A DNA stretch of 64,000 nucleotides from Pseudoalteromonas rubra (GCF_005886805.2 NZ_CP045429.1:2264501-2328500), one strand, 5' to 3'. Shown: positions 8,909 to 18,810, counted from the first letter of the stretch. Translations and numbers: made by a program. The notes: generated by a model not told the origin, from the letters alone.

Positions 8909-10603
8909 TTAGACACTGCAACGTTTGTAGTTACGGTACTCAGGTAACCAGTAATTTTTCTCGATTGCGGCCCAGATAAGGTCTTCCGGCATTTCCAGCG
9001 CCACGCCCTCTTCCATCGCTTTTTTAGCCACAGCAAAAGCAATGCGTTTGCTCAATGGTTCGATCTCAACAAGTGAAGGGAGCAGACTGCCCTTACCTGT
9101 ATTAGCCCAAGGAGAAGACTCAGCCAGCATCTCACTGGCAATCATCAGCATGGATTCTGTGATGCGTGATGCTTTTGCAGCCAAAACACCCAAACCAATA
9201 CCTGGGAAAATATAGCTGTTGTTACACTGTGGGATAGTGAATGTTTCACCATTAAACTCTACTGGCTCGAACGGACTACCAGTCGCCACTATCGCCTGGC
9301 CTTGGGTCCATTCAATCACATCTTTTGGATGGGCTTCTACCTGACGAGACGGATTGCTCAGTGGGAAAATAATAGGACGTTCACACCCTGTGTGCATTGC
9401 CTTAATCACCTGTTCGGTGAACAACCCTGGCTGACCGGATACACCGATCAAAATGTCAGGTTGCGCACAATGCATAACGTCCAACAAAGAGGCATATTCG
9501 CCACTGAAGTTCCATGTCTCCAGTGCTGATTTCGACTGAACCAAAGCTGCCTGGAAGTCACGTAACCCTTCCATGCCGTCCGTTAGCAAGCCGTAACGGT
9601 CAACCATAAATATTTGACTACGTGCTTGTTCATCAGAAATACCTTCCGACACCATTTGCGCAATGATTTGCTCTGCAATCCCACAACCAGCAGAGCCGGC
9701 ACCGACAAAAACGACTTTTTGTTCAGACAGCTTAGTGCCTTTAACACGGCAAGCAGCTAACAATGAACCAACGGTAACAGAGGCTGTTCCTTGAATATCG
9801 TCGTTAAAACAACAGATCTCATCACGGTAGCGGCTCAGTAAAGGCATTGCATTCGGTTGAGCAAAATCTTCGAACTGAAGCAAAACATTGGGCCAACGGC
9901 GTTTTATAGCTTTGATAAACAAATCGAGGAATTCGTCGTATTCTTCTTGAGAAATACGTTTATGTCGCGCTCCCATGTACATCGGGTCATTAAGTAGCTT
10001 TTCGTTATTTGTACCTACATCAAGCATGACTGGCAAAGTGTAAGCCGGGCTGATCCCACCACAAACGGTATAGAGCGCAAGCTTACCGATCGGGATCCCC
10101 ATTCCACCAATCCCCTGATCTCCCAGGCCCAGAATGCGCTCACCGTCAGTTACAACTATGACTTTTACCTTATTTTTAGTTGCATTGCGCAGGATATCAT
10201 CGATTTGGTGTCGCTCTTCGTACGAAATAAATAACCCTCGTGAGCTACGATAAATGTCTGAAAACTTTTCACAAGCATCCCCTACAGTCGGGGTGTAAAT
10301 GATGGGCATCATTTCTTCAAGGTGATCACGGACCAAACGGTAATATAAGGTTTCGTTGTTATCCTGGATGGCGCGCAGATAAATGTGCTTGTTAAGGTTG
10401 TCGCTGAAACTAGAAAACTGCTGGTAACAACGTTCGACCTGCTCTTCAATGGTTTCGAAGCGTGGCGGCACGAGACCTGTGAGGTTAAAGTTTTCTCGTT
10501 CGCGCTGACTAAATGCACTGCCCTTATTTAATAGCGGAGTTTCTAAAAGCGTTGGGCCAGAGTATGGAATGTAGAGATAATTGGGATCGGATTGTTTAGT
10601 CAT
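8909..10603 (-). CDS. maeA: NAD-dependent malic enzyme
   Basis: 564-residue malate dehydrogenase (oxaloacetate-decarboxylating) that converts malate to pyruvate and CO2 with reduction of NAD. Conserved blocks are present: [20 protein letters not shown] (active-site lysine and tyrosine region), the metal-binding FEDFAQPNA and FNDDIQGTA, and the Rossmann loop [15 protein letters not shown]. Length and organisation match Escherichia coli SfcA/MaeA (565 residues). It is a single gene followed by a strong hairpin. Confidence 0.96.
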   Translation of the reverse strand: MTKQSDPNYLYIPYSGPTLLETPLLNKGSAFSQRERENFNLTGLVPPRFETIEEQVERCYQQFSSFSDNLNKHIYLRAIQDNNETLYYRLVRDHLEEMMPIIYTPTVGDACEKFSDIYRSSRGLFISYEERHQIDDILRNATKNKVKVIVVTDGERILGLGDQGIGGMGIPIGKLALYTVCGGISPAYTLPVMLDVGTNNEKLLNDPMYMGARHKRISQEEYDEFLDLFIKAIKRRWPNVLLQFEDFAQPNAMPLLSRYRDEICCFNDDIQGTASVTVGSLLAACRVKGTKLSEQKVVFVGAGSAGCGIAEQIIAQMVSEGISDEQARSQIFMVDRYGLLTDGMEGLRDFQAALVQSKSALETWNFSGEYASLLDVMHCAQPDILIGVSGQPGLFTEQVIKAMHTGCERPIIFPLSNPSRQVEAHPKDVIEWTQGQAIVATGSPFEPVEFNGETFTIPQCNNSYIFPGIGLGVLAAKASRITESMLMIASEMLAESSPWANTGKGSLLPSLVEIEPLSKRIAFAVAKKAMEEGVALEMPEDLIWAAIEKNYWLPEYRNYKRCSV

Positions 10604-10692
10604 ATTTACAAGCTGTGACTCGTTAATTTAAGTACAAGGAATTATTATTGCGCAAATGCATTAAAATTCAATGAATTTTAAGCATGTCAGAC

Positions 10693-10742
10693 CAATAAAA
10701 AACGGCTCTGATTAAACATGGTCAATGCGTAAACAGAGCCGT
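10693..10742 (-). terminator. Rho-independent terminator of ggt
   Basis: On the minus strand ACGGCTCTG pairs perfectly with CAGAGCCGT (10734-10742 with 10702-10710) around a 23-base loop, followed by a run of T residues (TTTTTTATT). It lies about 35 bases past the ggt stop. Confidence 0.75.
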
Positions 10743-10776
10743 ACATTATACGATAAATCCCAAATAATCGCCAAGG

Positions 10777-12540
10777 TTACTCGCTGGATTCTCCCATAGC
10801 CGCCCCTTCTCTGCGAGGATCAGCTCCCCCGATTAATTGATCATCAGTGACTTCTATGGCGTGAATACCAGAATTAAGGTCTCTGACGCGCACAACGTGT
10901 CCTTTTTCCTCTAAAATTGGCTTCAACTTTGTTACGTTAGTGCCTTTCTCAAGTGTTGTGTATCGGTTGCGATTGGTTACCCGGGGTAAGTCTATCGCCT
11001 GTTGCGCAGACAATCCCCAATCGAGTACGCCAATCACCGTTTGAGCGACGTAATTTATAATTCGACTGCCACCTGGAGAACCAACAACCAGTTTGAGCGA
11101 GCCATCTTTATTAAACACCATGACAGGCGACATCGAACTGCGTGGCCGTTTATTCGCTTCTACCCGATTAGCAACCCATAATTCTCCTACTTTCGGTGAT
11201 AAAGAAAAATCTGTTAGTTGATTATTCAGCAGATAACCATTCACCATAACAGTTGAACCAAAAGCCATCTCAATCGATGAGGTCATGGAAACGGCATTCC
11301 CTTGAGCGTCAACGATGGACAAATGTGTGGTTGATGGCAGTTCGTAACTGTCATCCTGAGCATAAGCCAAGGAGCCCATACTAGGATCGCCAATTGGGAA
11401 ATCATTATTGTCTTTGTCACCAATTAACGAGGCGCGTTGCTTAAGATAAGCTGGGTTTAACAAGCCTTGTGTTGGCACCTCAACAAAGTCAGGGTCTGCG
11501 ATATAGTAGTTTCGGTCGACAAACGCCAATCGGGAGGCTTGTGTAAACAGATGAATAGCCTCCGGGTCGTTCGGTTTATACTGACTTAGCTTCTTACCCT
11601 CCAATAGCTTTAGGATCTGTAAAACAGCAATGCCACCGCTGCTGGGCGGTGCCATCGAACACACCCGGTAGCTGTGGTAGCTAGTACAAATCGGGGCTCG
11701 CTCCTTACTGTGATAGTTTTTTAGATCCGTCAACGACAAGGTGCCCGGGGCAATTTCAGCTTTTTGCACAGCACGTACTATGTCATCGGCATTTTTACCT
11801 TCGTAGAAGCCTTTGAGGCCAAATTCAGCCACCTCCCGGTACAACTTTGCCAACTGGGGGTTACGTAACACAGTGCCTGCTTCAAGTGGTTTACCGTCAG
11901 GATAAAAATACTCTTTGGCGGGAGACAATTTAGTTAGCCCCGGGTTTAGTTCCTTCTTTAATAGCATGTGCAACCGAGGTGATACCTTAAAGCCATTTTC
12001 AGCCAACGCGATTGCCGGCTTGAACAAGTGACGCCACTTAAGTTTGCCATACTTGTCATGTGCTTGTTTTAAAGCATGCAAAATACCTGGAGTACCAACA
12101 GAGCGGCCACCCACAACGGCTTCAATCCATCGCACAGGTTTGCCTTCTTTGTCTAAGAATAGCGATGGGTTTGCCCCTTTAGGTGCCGTTTCTCGACCAT
12201 CAAAAGTTGTCAAGTATTCATTTTCTTTATCATAGTGAAGAATAAATGCACCACCGCCGATACCCGAAGATTGAGGTTCTACCAACGTCAATACCAGCTG
12301 AGCTGCAATGGCGGCATCAATAGCACTACCACCTTGTTGCAACATTAACTGCCCAGCTTTACTGGCATGCGCATTGGCTGCAACAACCATGTACTTTTTG
12401 GCGATTTTTTCTTTTTTAAGCTGCAGTCCAGTCGCAGCCTCGGGTTCTCTGACTTCTCTGGTGTTATTGTCTAATGCTGAACAAGTGAATGGCAATACGG
12501 CGCCAAACGCCAGAGCGGCTAGTGATAGGCGATGTTTCAT
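10777..12540 (-). CDS. ggt: Gamma-glutamyltranspeptidase precursor
   Basis: 587-residue periplasmic Ntn-hydrolase that cleaves gamma-glutamyl bonds of glutathione and related compounds. ATG 12540 is preferred over 12603 because it places a normal signal peptide (MKHRLSLAALAFGAVLPFTC) at the N-terminus. The self-cleavage site is before Thr404 in STTHLSIVDAQGNAVS; the oxyanion and substrate motifs GSPGGSRI and RPRSSMSPVMV are intact, and the large-subunit motif SGIGGGAFILHYD is present. It is divergent from rrtA, with about 80 bases between starts. Confidence 0.95.
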   Translation of the reverse strand: MKHRLSLAALAFGAVLPFTCSALDNNTREVREPEAATGLQLKKEKIAKKYMVVAANAHASKAGQLMLQQGGSAIDAAIAAQLVLTLVEPQSSGIGGGAFILHYDKENEYLTTFDGRETAPKGANPSLFLDKEGKPVRWIEAVVGGRSVGTPGILHALKQAHDKYGKLKWRHLFKPAIALAENGFKVSPRLHMLLKKELNPGLTKLSPAKEYFYPDGKPLEAGTVLRNPQLAKLYREVAEFGLKGFYEGKNADDIVRAVQKAEIAPGTLSLTDLKNYHSKERAPICTSYHSYRVCSMAPPSSGGIAVLQILKLLEGKKLSQYKPNDPEAIHLFTQASRLAFVDRNYYIADPDFVEVPTQGLLNPAYLKQRASLIGDKDNNDFPIGDPSMGSLAYAQDDSYELPSTTHLSIVDAQGNAVSMTSSIEMAFGSTVMVNGYLLNNQLTDFSLSPKVGELWVANRVEANKRPRSSMSPVMVFNKDGSLKLVVGSPGGSRIINYVAQTVIGVLDWGLSAQQAIDLPRVTNRNRYTTLEKGTNVTKLKPILEEKGHVVRVRDLNSGIHAIEVTDDQLIGGADPRREGAAMGESSE

Positions 12541-12622
12541 AGAGTCTGGAAATTCTTCTGATAGATGATTGGCATCATAAAAGTAAACAGGCACAATATG
12601 CAAAAAAATTCTAAGAAATATT

Positions 12623-13195
12623 ATGTTTGATCTGCCATTAGCGCCCCGTTACGTCTTACCGCCAGCGATTTTGATTGCCTTTTGTACATTACTTATGTTG
12701 CCACCCGTTCAGGAGTTATTACTGTTTAACCGTGAGCTGATCGGCCAAGGTGAGTTGTGGCGGATCTGGACCAGTCAGTATGTTCACACCAATTGGATGC
12801 ACTGGCTGCTGAATGTCATTGGTATCGTGTTTATCTGGGTATTACATGCAGAATACCGCACGCCCAAAACTTATATGATACATCTACTGCTACTCGGTCT
12901 TTGGACTGGAATTGGTATTTGGCTATTTTGTCCGGATATTCGTATTTATACTGGGCTTAGCGGACTGCTTCATGGTGTGATCGTCTGGGGAGCGATAAAA
13001 GACATCAAAATCGGTGAAAGAACTGGTATTCTGTTGTTTTTAGGTATTCTAGGTAAGCTTGCCTGGGAGCAGTACGCCGGGCCCAGCGCTGAAGTTGGAG
13101 AGCTCATTTCGTCACGCGTTGCCATTGAGTCACACCTGATTGGTGCTGTTGGTGGTATGGTGCTGGCTTTGCCTTTGCTATGGCAAAAAAAATAA
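12623..13195 (+). CDS. rrtA: Rhombosortase (rhomboid-family intramembrane protease)
   Basis: 190-residue polytopic membrane protein of the rhomboid fold. The catalytic Ser113 is in YTGLSGLLHG and the partner His171 in ESHLIGAVGG; the upstream HTNWMHWLLN (residues 55-64) supplies the conserved His and Asn. The short length and the GLSGLLHG form fit rhombosortases, which process proteins carrying the C-terminal GlyGly-CTERM anchor for type II secretion. No protein inside the window shows a GlyGly-CTERM tail, so its substrates must lie elsewhere. Confidence 0.82.
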   Translation: MFDLPLAPRYVLPPAILIAFCTLLMLPPVQELLLFNRELIGQGELWRIWTSQYVHTNWMHWLLNVIGIVFIWVLHAEYRTPKTYMIHLLLLGLWTGIGIWLFCPDIRIYTGLSGLLHGVIVWGAIKDIKIGERTGILLFLGILGKLAWEQYAGPSAEVGELISSRVAIESHLIGAVGGMVLALPLLWQKK

Positions 13196-13202
13196 CACGA
13201 TT

Positions 13203-13230
13203 GTGGCGCAGCTCGAGTAAACTGCGCCAC
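13203..13230. terminator. Convergent hairpin GTGGCGCAG...CTGCGCCAC
   Basis: Perfect 9-base stem with a 10-base loop between the convergent 3' ends of rrtA and the S9 peptidase gene. Neither side has a long T tract. It shares the TGGCGCA/TGCGCCA core of the recurring hairpin set. Confidence 0.5.
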
Positions 13231-13237
13231 GCATTAA

Positions 13238-15712
13238 TTATAAATTCTCTTTAAACAACTTATAGATACGACGATATTCGTCCAGCCAGCTCGAAGGCTG
13301 CACAAAGCCATGCGGTTCTACCGGATAAATTGCCGTTTCATAGTTTTCTTTCTCCAGTTCAATCAATCTTTGTACCAACCGAACGACATCCTGGAAAAAC
13401 ACATTGTCATCAATCATGGGAGCATTGATCAACATAGGCTTGTTGAGGCCTTCAGCAAAGTAAATTGGTGAGCTACGGCGATAAGCAATAGGATCATCCA
13501 CCGGACGATTCAGAATATTAGACGTGTAAGGGTCATTATAGTAAGCCCAATCTGTGACCGGTCTAAGCGCTGCCCCAGCCTGGAATAATTCAGGCTGAGT
13601 GAACAAAGCCATAAAGGTCATAAATCCACCATACGATCCGCCATAGGTGCCGACTGCGCCCTTATCAACATTGACGTTCTCAACCATCCAGTTTACGCCA
13701 TCAGCCAAATCTTCGATTTCTGGCTTACCCATATGACGATAGATAGCCGTACGCCAGTCTCGTCCGTATCCCTTTGATGCCCGGTAGTCCATGTCCATTA
13801 CCACATACCCTTCGCTGGCAAGTAAAGAGTGAAACATAAACTCGCGGAAGTACACTGACCAGCCGAGGTGAGAGTTTTGCAAATACCCAGCGCCATGGTT
13901 GAAAATCACTGCTTTACGGGTATTGCCTTGTTCTCCTTCCTGATAATCTGCAGGATAGTAAACTTTCGCATAAATAGGTTGGTCGGTATGGCTAGATGGT
14001 ACCGCAACGACTTTAGGTGCAATGAGTTTTTTACTTAAAAACGCCTCAGAGACTGTATTGGTAATTTGCTTTATTTCACTTCCAGGTTGAGCATCTGCAA
14101 TAAACAACTCTGGAGGCATGACAATTTTTGAATGCGTCAACAAGAGTTTGCTCTCATCCGGACTCAATACATAATCTGTCATACCATCGAGATTGGTTAA
14201 TGTTTCCAACTCACCAGATTGCAAATTTACACGGTATATTTCGTAAATACCTGGGTGCTTTTTATTCGCTTTAAAATAGATGGCAGCGTTGTCTTTAGTT
14301 AGCGTCAACTCTGAAACTTCGAACTTTCCTGATGTTAATTGGGTCGCTTTTCCATTTAGAGGCTTGGTGTACAAATGGCTGTAACCTGACTCTTCAGACA
14401 GATAGTACAGCGTGTTTTTGTTATTAAGCCAGCCAAAATCGTTGTGTGTATAGTTCACCCAGGCTTCATCATACAAGCGATGCTGAGAGACAAGTTTATT
14501 GTTGCTAAAGTCAACCGTAGCAATCCAACGGTCTTTGTTGTCCCAGGACTCTAGCATCAATGCAACTTCATTTCCCTGCGTATTCCATTGAATGGCTGAT
14601 TGATCCCAACCCCAATCGAGCATCAATGAGATATGACGTGGGGCTTTTTTACTGCTATAGGTTTTACCTTGTGCCTCAGCGTTTTCTCTCCTGACATGTG
14701 CTAACACATCTTCATCAAAACCAGGTAATGTCTCGTATCCCAGTGATTGTTGCTGTTTAGTGTTTAGGTCAATATATACCAGTGTGTGTTCGACCGGTTT
14801 GTTGTCTGCGACACGACTACGAGCCTTAACCGGGTCGATATTACCATCCTGTGTCACATAGTTTGGCATGATATCCTGAGCACTTCGTTCGGGGATGTCT
14901 TTGGTAATGGCTACAATGAGTTTGTCACCTGCCGGAGACAAGCTGCTTTCTAAGATGCGCTGGTCTTTGCCCAGGTAAAAGAGATTGTTATCTAAGGTGC
15001 TATTTTGATCTACTAACGCTTTTTTGCGGCTCTGTGCGTCTTTGGCATTCTTATGCTGTAGTGCCACGTAGCCGATTAATTGATGCTGCTCTTGTGCGAT
15101 ATAACTGGCTGGCTCAGTGACGCCCGGCGGCGCATCCTCGACTATCAATTTAGCCAGCTCTGTTGTCAGGCCAGTGGTAAGATCAATCGCATAAAACGTA
15201 TTGTCCGCAAGATACGCTAGTTGCCCTGAGGTCAAAAACTGAAGTCGCTCGGCTTTTTGGCTTGATCTGGTTAGCTGTGTTACCTGGTTGCTGCTGATAT
15301 CTTTAACGAACACATTTCCTGCAAATACATAAGCCTGAAGCTCACCGTCATGTGAATAAACAGCATTTTCCGAACCTACCTGATGTTTGTCAGATAAGGC
15401 AACCTGTTCAATTCCCTGTCCATCATACTTAAACGTGTCTCTTAGTTTGCTCCCTGATTGTTTTTGTTTAAACAAAACAGATTGGCTATCTGCACTCCAA
15501 AAACCGTCTTCAGGCTTTCTGCCGAGCCAATCTGGGTCTGCCATTGCCTGTTCAAGGGTAATTACATCAGAGCCTGTTGTTTCGGCAGTCGTAGCTACAG
15601 CTGCTGGAAGCGTATTTTGGGAAGCTTGATTGTTATTACTGTTTTGTGTGACCTGACAACCAGCCAAAAATAAAGCGGATGCCACGGCGAGAGAAGTAAG
15701 AGATTGTTTCAT
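13238..15712 (-). CDS. S9 family prolyl-oligopeptidase-like lipoprotein
   Basis: 824-residue lipoprotein peptidase. The signal peptide ends in a lipobox (FLAGC, Cys19). Residues 50-560 form a beta-propeller-like region; the C-terminal alpha/beta-hydrolase has Ser693 (GTYGGSYGGF), Asp769 (MIDDNVFF) and His801 (VEPHGFVQ), the triad order of family S9. It is probably anchored in the outer membrane facing the periplasm and cleaves short peptides, perhaps after proline (dipeptidyl-peptidase type), but specificity cannot be read here. The start ATG has no strong ribosome site. A structured RNA with its own terminator lies about 100 bases upstream on the same strand. Confidence 0.92.
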   Translation of the reverse strand: MKQSLTSLAVASALFLAGCQVTQNSNNNQASQNTLPAAVATTAETTGSDVITLEQAMADPDWLGRKPEDGFWSADSQSVLFKQKQSGSKLRDTFKYDGQGIEQVALSDKHQVGSENAVYSHDGELQAYVFAGNVFVKDISSNQVTQLTRSSQKAERLQFLTSGQLAYLADNTFYAIDLTTGLTTELAKLIVEDAPPGVTEPASYIAQEQHQLIGYVALQHKNAKDAQSRKKALVDQNSTLDNNLFYLGKDQRILESSLSPAGDKLIVAITKDIPERSAQDIMPNYVTQDGNIDPVKARSRVADNKPVEHTLVYIDLNTKQQQSLGYETLPGFDEDVLAHVRRENAEAQGKTYSSKKAPRHISLMLDWGWDQSAIQWNTQGNEVALMLESWDNKDRWIATVDFSNNKLVSQHRLYDEAWVNYTHNDFGWLNNKNTLYYLSEESGYSHLYTKPLNGKATQLTSGKFEVSELTLTKDNAAIYFKANKKHPGIYEIYRVNLQSGELETLTNLDGMTDYVLSPDESKLLLTHSKIVMPPELFIADAQPGSEIKQITNTVSEAFLSKKLIAPKVVAVPSSHTDQPIYAKVYYPADYQEGEQGNTRKAVIFNHGAGYLQNSHLGWSVYFREFMFHSLLASEGYVVMDMDYRASKGYGRDWRTAIYRHMGKPEIEDLADGVNWMVENVNVDKGAVGTYGGSYGGFMTFMALFTQPELFQAGAALRPVTDWAYYNDPYTSNILNRPVDDPIAYRRSSPIYFAEGLNKPMLINAPMIDDNVFFQDVVRLVQRLIELEKENYETAIYPVEPHGFVQPSSWLDEYRRIYKLFKENL

Positions 15713-15813
15713 TTTATGAATTATCTAAATTTGCAATTGAAGCCTAATTTAAGCAAATGAAACCGGATAATTCGAACAATTTTAGATAAACAACCAGACA
15801 GAGCGTTTATTGC

Positions 15814-15910
15814 AAAAAAAAGGCCAGTAAAGCTACTGGCCAAATACTCTCTGCGCTCACATAGTCGTTGATGGACAACGAGTATGAAATGAGGCCTATC
15901 CACGCCTCAT
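15814..15910 (-). ncRNA. Candidate small RNA with intrinsic terminator
   Basis: About 97 bases with three nested or tandem secondary structures on the minus strand: a 5' hairpin (ATGAGGC/GCCTCAT, 15889-15910), a domain closed by 15880-15885 pairing with 15844-15849 that encloses a TCGTTG/CAACGA hairpin (15865-15881), and a terminator stem GGCCAGTA/TACTGGCC (15822-15841, loop of four) followed by eight T residues. No plausible protein is coded here. An RpoE-like promoter lies just upstream. This is the layout of Hfq-type small RNAs. An alternative is a transcription attenuator in the leader of the S9 peptidase gene, whose ATG is 102 bases downstream. Confidence 0.55.
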
Positions 15911-15914
15911 AAAA

Positions 15915-15943
15915 GTAGACCTGCGAGTGATAGAATAAGTTCC
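15915..15943 (-). promoter_or_regulatory. RpoE (sigma-E)-like promoter
   Basis: GGAACTT (15943-15937) and TCTAC (15919-15915) are separated by 17 bases. The sigma-E consensus is GGAACTT, about 16 bases, TCTRA; the -35 element is exact and the -10 element differs at its end. The expected start, 6-7 bases further on, falls at the first base of the 5' hairpin of the small-RNA candidate. Confidence 0.4.
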
Positions 15944-16036
15944 AAAAAAATTCATTTTTTTTATTTTTTTTGTAATACCTTGTTCTGCTGTGCGAATCGA
16001 ACCATGTATTGATTCAATGAAGAGACCAGTTACCTT

Positions 16037-16975
16037 TTACAGTGTAACCAGACCATCCAAAATCAGTAACAACATAACGCCACTGACGATAAACCAAAGT
16101 ACAGATGCCATAGCAAAAGGACGCCAGCCACTTTGGCGTAACATTGCCATCGAAACACCGCTGCCTATCAGAAATAAGCTCGCAACCAATACTGACTTGG
16201 CACCACTATAAAGTACAGACCACACAGGCTGGTAATCTGGCAGCCAGGTGTTAATCATAGCCGCAGCAACAAAGCCGATGATGAACAAAGGAATACTGGC
16301 TTTTTCAGAAGAGCGCCAGAACACACCTGCCATAGCAGCATACGGCACAATCCACATCGCCCGGGTAAGTTTAATCGTAGTTGCCATCGTCAGAGCAACA
16401 GGCCCATACACCGAGGCCGCAGCAACAACACTGCTGGTGTCATGAATCGCCAGCGCACTCCATAAAGCAAACTGACTCTCCGAGAGCGAAAAATAATGTC
16501 CGAGCCAAGGAAAAACAAGCAAGCCAAGCGCATTCAAAGCGAAAATTACACTGAGTGAAATAGCGATTTCGTCCTGTCTGGCCTTGATCACCGGCGCCAT
16601 TGCCGCAATCGCACTGCCACCACAAATTGCTGTGCCAAATGAGATCAAAGTCCCCGTGTTGCGATTAAGGCGAAACACTTGGGTGAGAATTTCACCCAGG
16701 CCTATCGTTGCCGTAATACTGACGATGGTTAACACCAGGGAGCTACGCCCAACGGCCAGTACTTCTTCGATATTGACGTTAAAACCCAATCCAATAACGG
16801 CCAGTTTTAATAACCATTTTGATGCGTTGTTGGATAAATCCGGTAAGGGGTTACCTAATACAAGTGCAAATCCAAGACCGATGAACAGTGCTGAAGACGC
16901 GCTGGCAAAAGGTGATAACGCGAATAAGAATGCTAATAAAAATAAAGCTTTATGGAAGCCTGGTCGTTCTAACAA
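16037..16975 (-). CDS. YeiH/UPF0324 family putative sulfate exporter
   Basis: 312-residue integral membrane protein with about ten hydrophobic helices. Family landmarks are GFALVLGNP near residue 35, VIGLGFNV, ISFGTAICGGSAIAAMAPVI (about 109-128) and ALAIHDTSSVVAAA (about 168-181). The family is annotated as putative sulfate exporters, but the substrate is not firmly proven. The usable start is TTG 16975; no ATG occurs upstream before an in-frame stop, and the ribosome site is poor. It lies 72 bases after purK on the same strand, with a hairpin between. Confidence 0.85.
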   Translation of the reverse strand: MLERPGFHKALFLLAFLFALSPFASASSALFIGLGFALVLGNPLPDLSNNASKWLLKLAVIGLGFNVNIEEVLAVGRSSLVLTIVSITATIGLGEILTQVFRLNRNTGTLISFGTAICGGSAIAAMAPVIKARQDEIAISLSVIFALNALGLLVFPWLGHYFSLSESQFALWSALAIHDTSSVVAAASVYGPVALTMATTIKLTRAMWIVPYAAMAGVFWRSSEKASIPLFIIGFVAAAMINTWLPDYQPVWSVLYSGAKSVLVASLFLIGSGVSMAMLRQSGWRPFAMASVLWFIVSGVMLLLILDGLVTL

Positions 16976-17011
16976 AATATGTACGCTCGCACGCAGTCAC
17001 CAGATGAAACT

Positions 17012-17038
17012 GCGTCGGGTAATCATAAACCCCGACGC
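17012..17038 (-). terminator. Hairpin after purK
   Basis: Perfect 8-base stem GCGTCGGG/CCCGACGC with an 11-base loop, just past the purK stop. The minus-strand tail has only a short T run (AGTTTC), so termination may be partial and read-through into the YeiH gene is possible. Confidence 0.5.
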
Positions 17039-17047
17039 GATTATGCC

Positions 17048-18196
17048 CTAGTTGAGAATTAGAGCATGGCTAGTCTCGGCTATACCAGGATAAGCCGCTT
17101 CAGGGAGTATCTCAGCCAGATCAGCAAGCCGCTCACCCAACTCGTGTAAGCTGTTCGCTGAGACGTTAATATGCCCCATTTTTCTTCCGGGTTTGGCCGT
17201 TTTACCATACCAATGGCTGGTCACACCGAGCGTCTGCAATACGTTAGTTGGAATGTTTTCCTGTCCCAATACATTGATCATGGCAGTAGGCCTGATAAGA
17301 CTGGTATCACCAATGGGCAATCCAGCGATAGCGCGAATATGGTTTTCAAATTGGCTAACGTGACACCCTTGTTGTGTCCAGTGACCTGAATTGTGCACAC
17401 GTGGTGCAATTTCATTAACCAATAACGTGCCATCAACATCAAAAAACTCAATTGCCAGCACGCCAACATAATCAAGTTCGCTGGCTACCGCTGAGAATGC
17501 CGATTCAGCCTGAGCTTGAATTGCAGACTTCTCTTTTCCTGCGATAGATAATGTTAGCACGCCATTAGTGTGCTGATTTTCTGTCAACGGATAGATACGA
17601 CATTGGCCATTACGATCTCGCACACCAATAATTGACACTTCACGGTCGAATGGGATCATTTGCTCTGCAATAATGGCATGAGGAACCGCTTCGGTACCGG
17701 CAGCCAAAAACTCAGACATTTCCTGCCAGATAGCCTCAATTTCATCGTCATGCTTCACGCGCCATTGACCCTTGCCGTCATAGCCGGCCTGGCATGTTTT
17801 AACGACAAGCGGCTTACCCAGTTTTTCAACTGCTGTCAGAAAATGTGCTTTTTCGGTGATCAATGCATATGGAGCACAGGCCACCTGCGCTTTTTCTAGC
17901 AAGGCTTTTTCTTTAGCCCGATCACCACCGGTCAAAATGGCTTCAGCTCCTGGATAAAACTTACCCGTTTGCTGACATACCGCCAAAACGTCCGCCGGAA
18001 TATGTTCAAACTCTGCAGTAATAGCATCGACGTCCGCTATCGCTTGGTCAAGTGTTGCACTGTGCGCTTCAAACGTTACCGGGTTAATGATTTGCTGACT
18101 GGAAACATCGTATGCAGAAACCTGAATATCTAAGTGAGTGGCAGACAAGCTCATCATACGAGCTAACTGGCCTGCACCTAAAACTAATACTTTCAT
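17048..18196 (-). CDS. purK: 5-(carboxyamino)imidazole ribonucleotide synthase
   Basis: 382-residue ATP-grasp enzyme that carboxylates aminoimidazole ribonucleotide to N5-CAIR in purine synthesis. It opens with VLVLGAGQLARMM, has the ATP-grasp lysine in KPLVVKTCQAGYDGKGQW and the metal and substrate motifs in FFDVDGTLLVNEIAPRVHNSGHWT. It starts 2 bases after purE, as in most purEK operons. It is slightly longer than the E. coli enzyme (355), with no sign of disruption. Confidence 0.96.
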   Translation of the reverse strand: MKVLVLGAGQLARMMSLSATHLDIQVSAYDVSSQQIINPVTFEAHSATLDQAIADVDAITAEFEHIPADVLAVCQQTGKFYPGAEAILTGGDRAKEKALLEKAQVACAPYALITEKAHFLTAVEKLGKPLVVKTCQAGYDGKGQWRVKHDDEIEAIWQEMSEFLAAGTEAVPHAIIAEQMIPFDREVSIIGVRDRNGQCRIYPLTENQHTNGVLTLSIAGKEKSAIQAQAESAFSAVASELDYVGVLAIEFFDVDGTLLVNEIAPRVHNSGHWTQQGCHVSQFENHIRAIAGLPIGDTSLIRPTAMINVLGQENIPTNVLQTLGVTSHWYGKTAKPGRKMGHINVSANSLHELGERLADLAEILPEAAYPGIAETSHALILN

Positions 18197-18198
18197 TA

Positions 18199-18681
18199 CT
18201 ACTCTGCTGGGTTAGGGTTAGCCAGAATGGTTTCAGTTTGTGCCTTACGGAACGCTTCTACCTTGTCGAAAATCTCTGGTTGTTGACAACCCAATATCTG
18301 CGCAGCGAGCAAGCCAGCATTTGCCGCGCCAGCATCACCTATAGCAAGCGTGCCAACAGCTACGCCTTTAGGCATTTGGCAGATAGACAGCAATGAATCA
18401 ACACCATTAAGCGTTTTAGATTTCACAGGCACACCTAGTACTGGCAGGCTGGTAAATGCGGCAGCCATTCCAGGCAAATGTGCAGCTCCACCGGCGCCAG
18501 CAATAATAACTTTAATGCCTCGCTCTGCCGCTGAGGAAGCATAGTCAGCTAACAACTGTGGTGTACGGTGCGCAGAAACAACTTTTGTTTCGTATTCAAT
18601 ACCGAACTTATCCAGCATATCTGCTGCATGTTGCATTGTAGGCCAATCGGACTTGGAGCCCATAATGATGCCAACCGTCAT
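18199..18681 (-). CDS. purE: N5-CAIR mutase
   Basis: 160-residue class I PurE, which converts N5-CAIR to CAIR. The signature [13 protein letters not shown] (residues 4-16), the SAHRTP loop and [12 protein letters not shown] are all intact, and the length is normal. It is the first gene of a purEK operon. I looked for a PurR operator upstream and did not find a convincing one. Confidence 0.97.
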   Translation of the reverse strand: MTVGIIMGSKSDWPTMQHAADMLDKFGIEYETKVVSAHRTPQLLADYASSAAERGIKVIIAGAGGAAHLPGMAAAFTSLPVLGVPVKSKTLNGVDSLLSICQMPKGVAVGTLAIGDAGAANAGLLAAQILGCQQPEIFDKVEAFRKAQTETILANPNPAE

Positions 18682-18810
18682 AATTATTCCTCAGTTTAAA
18701 TTGAACGATTTAGACGCAGTTTTTTGGGGTATGCGCCAACTTCAGGCGTATTATACCCAAGTGGCGCAGCAAAGCGAATCGACATTTCCATACTAAATAG
18801 ATTTGCCAGG

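Noticed and set aside
15721-15903. Open frame on the minus strand over the small-RNA candidate
   Set aside because: It crosses the terminator and has no ribosome site or protein-like composition; the RNA structures explain the sequence better.
18682-18810. PurR operator upstream of purE
   Set aside because: Only weak resemblance to the ACGCAAACGTTTTCGT consensus; not supported.
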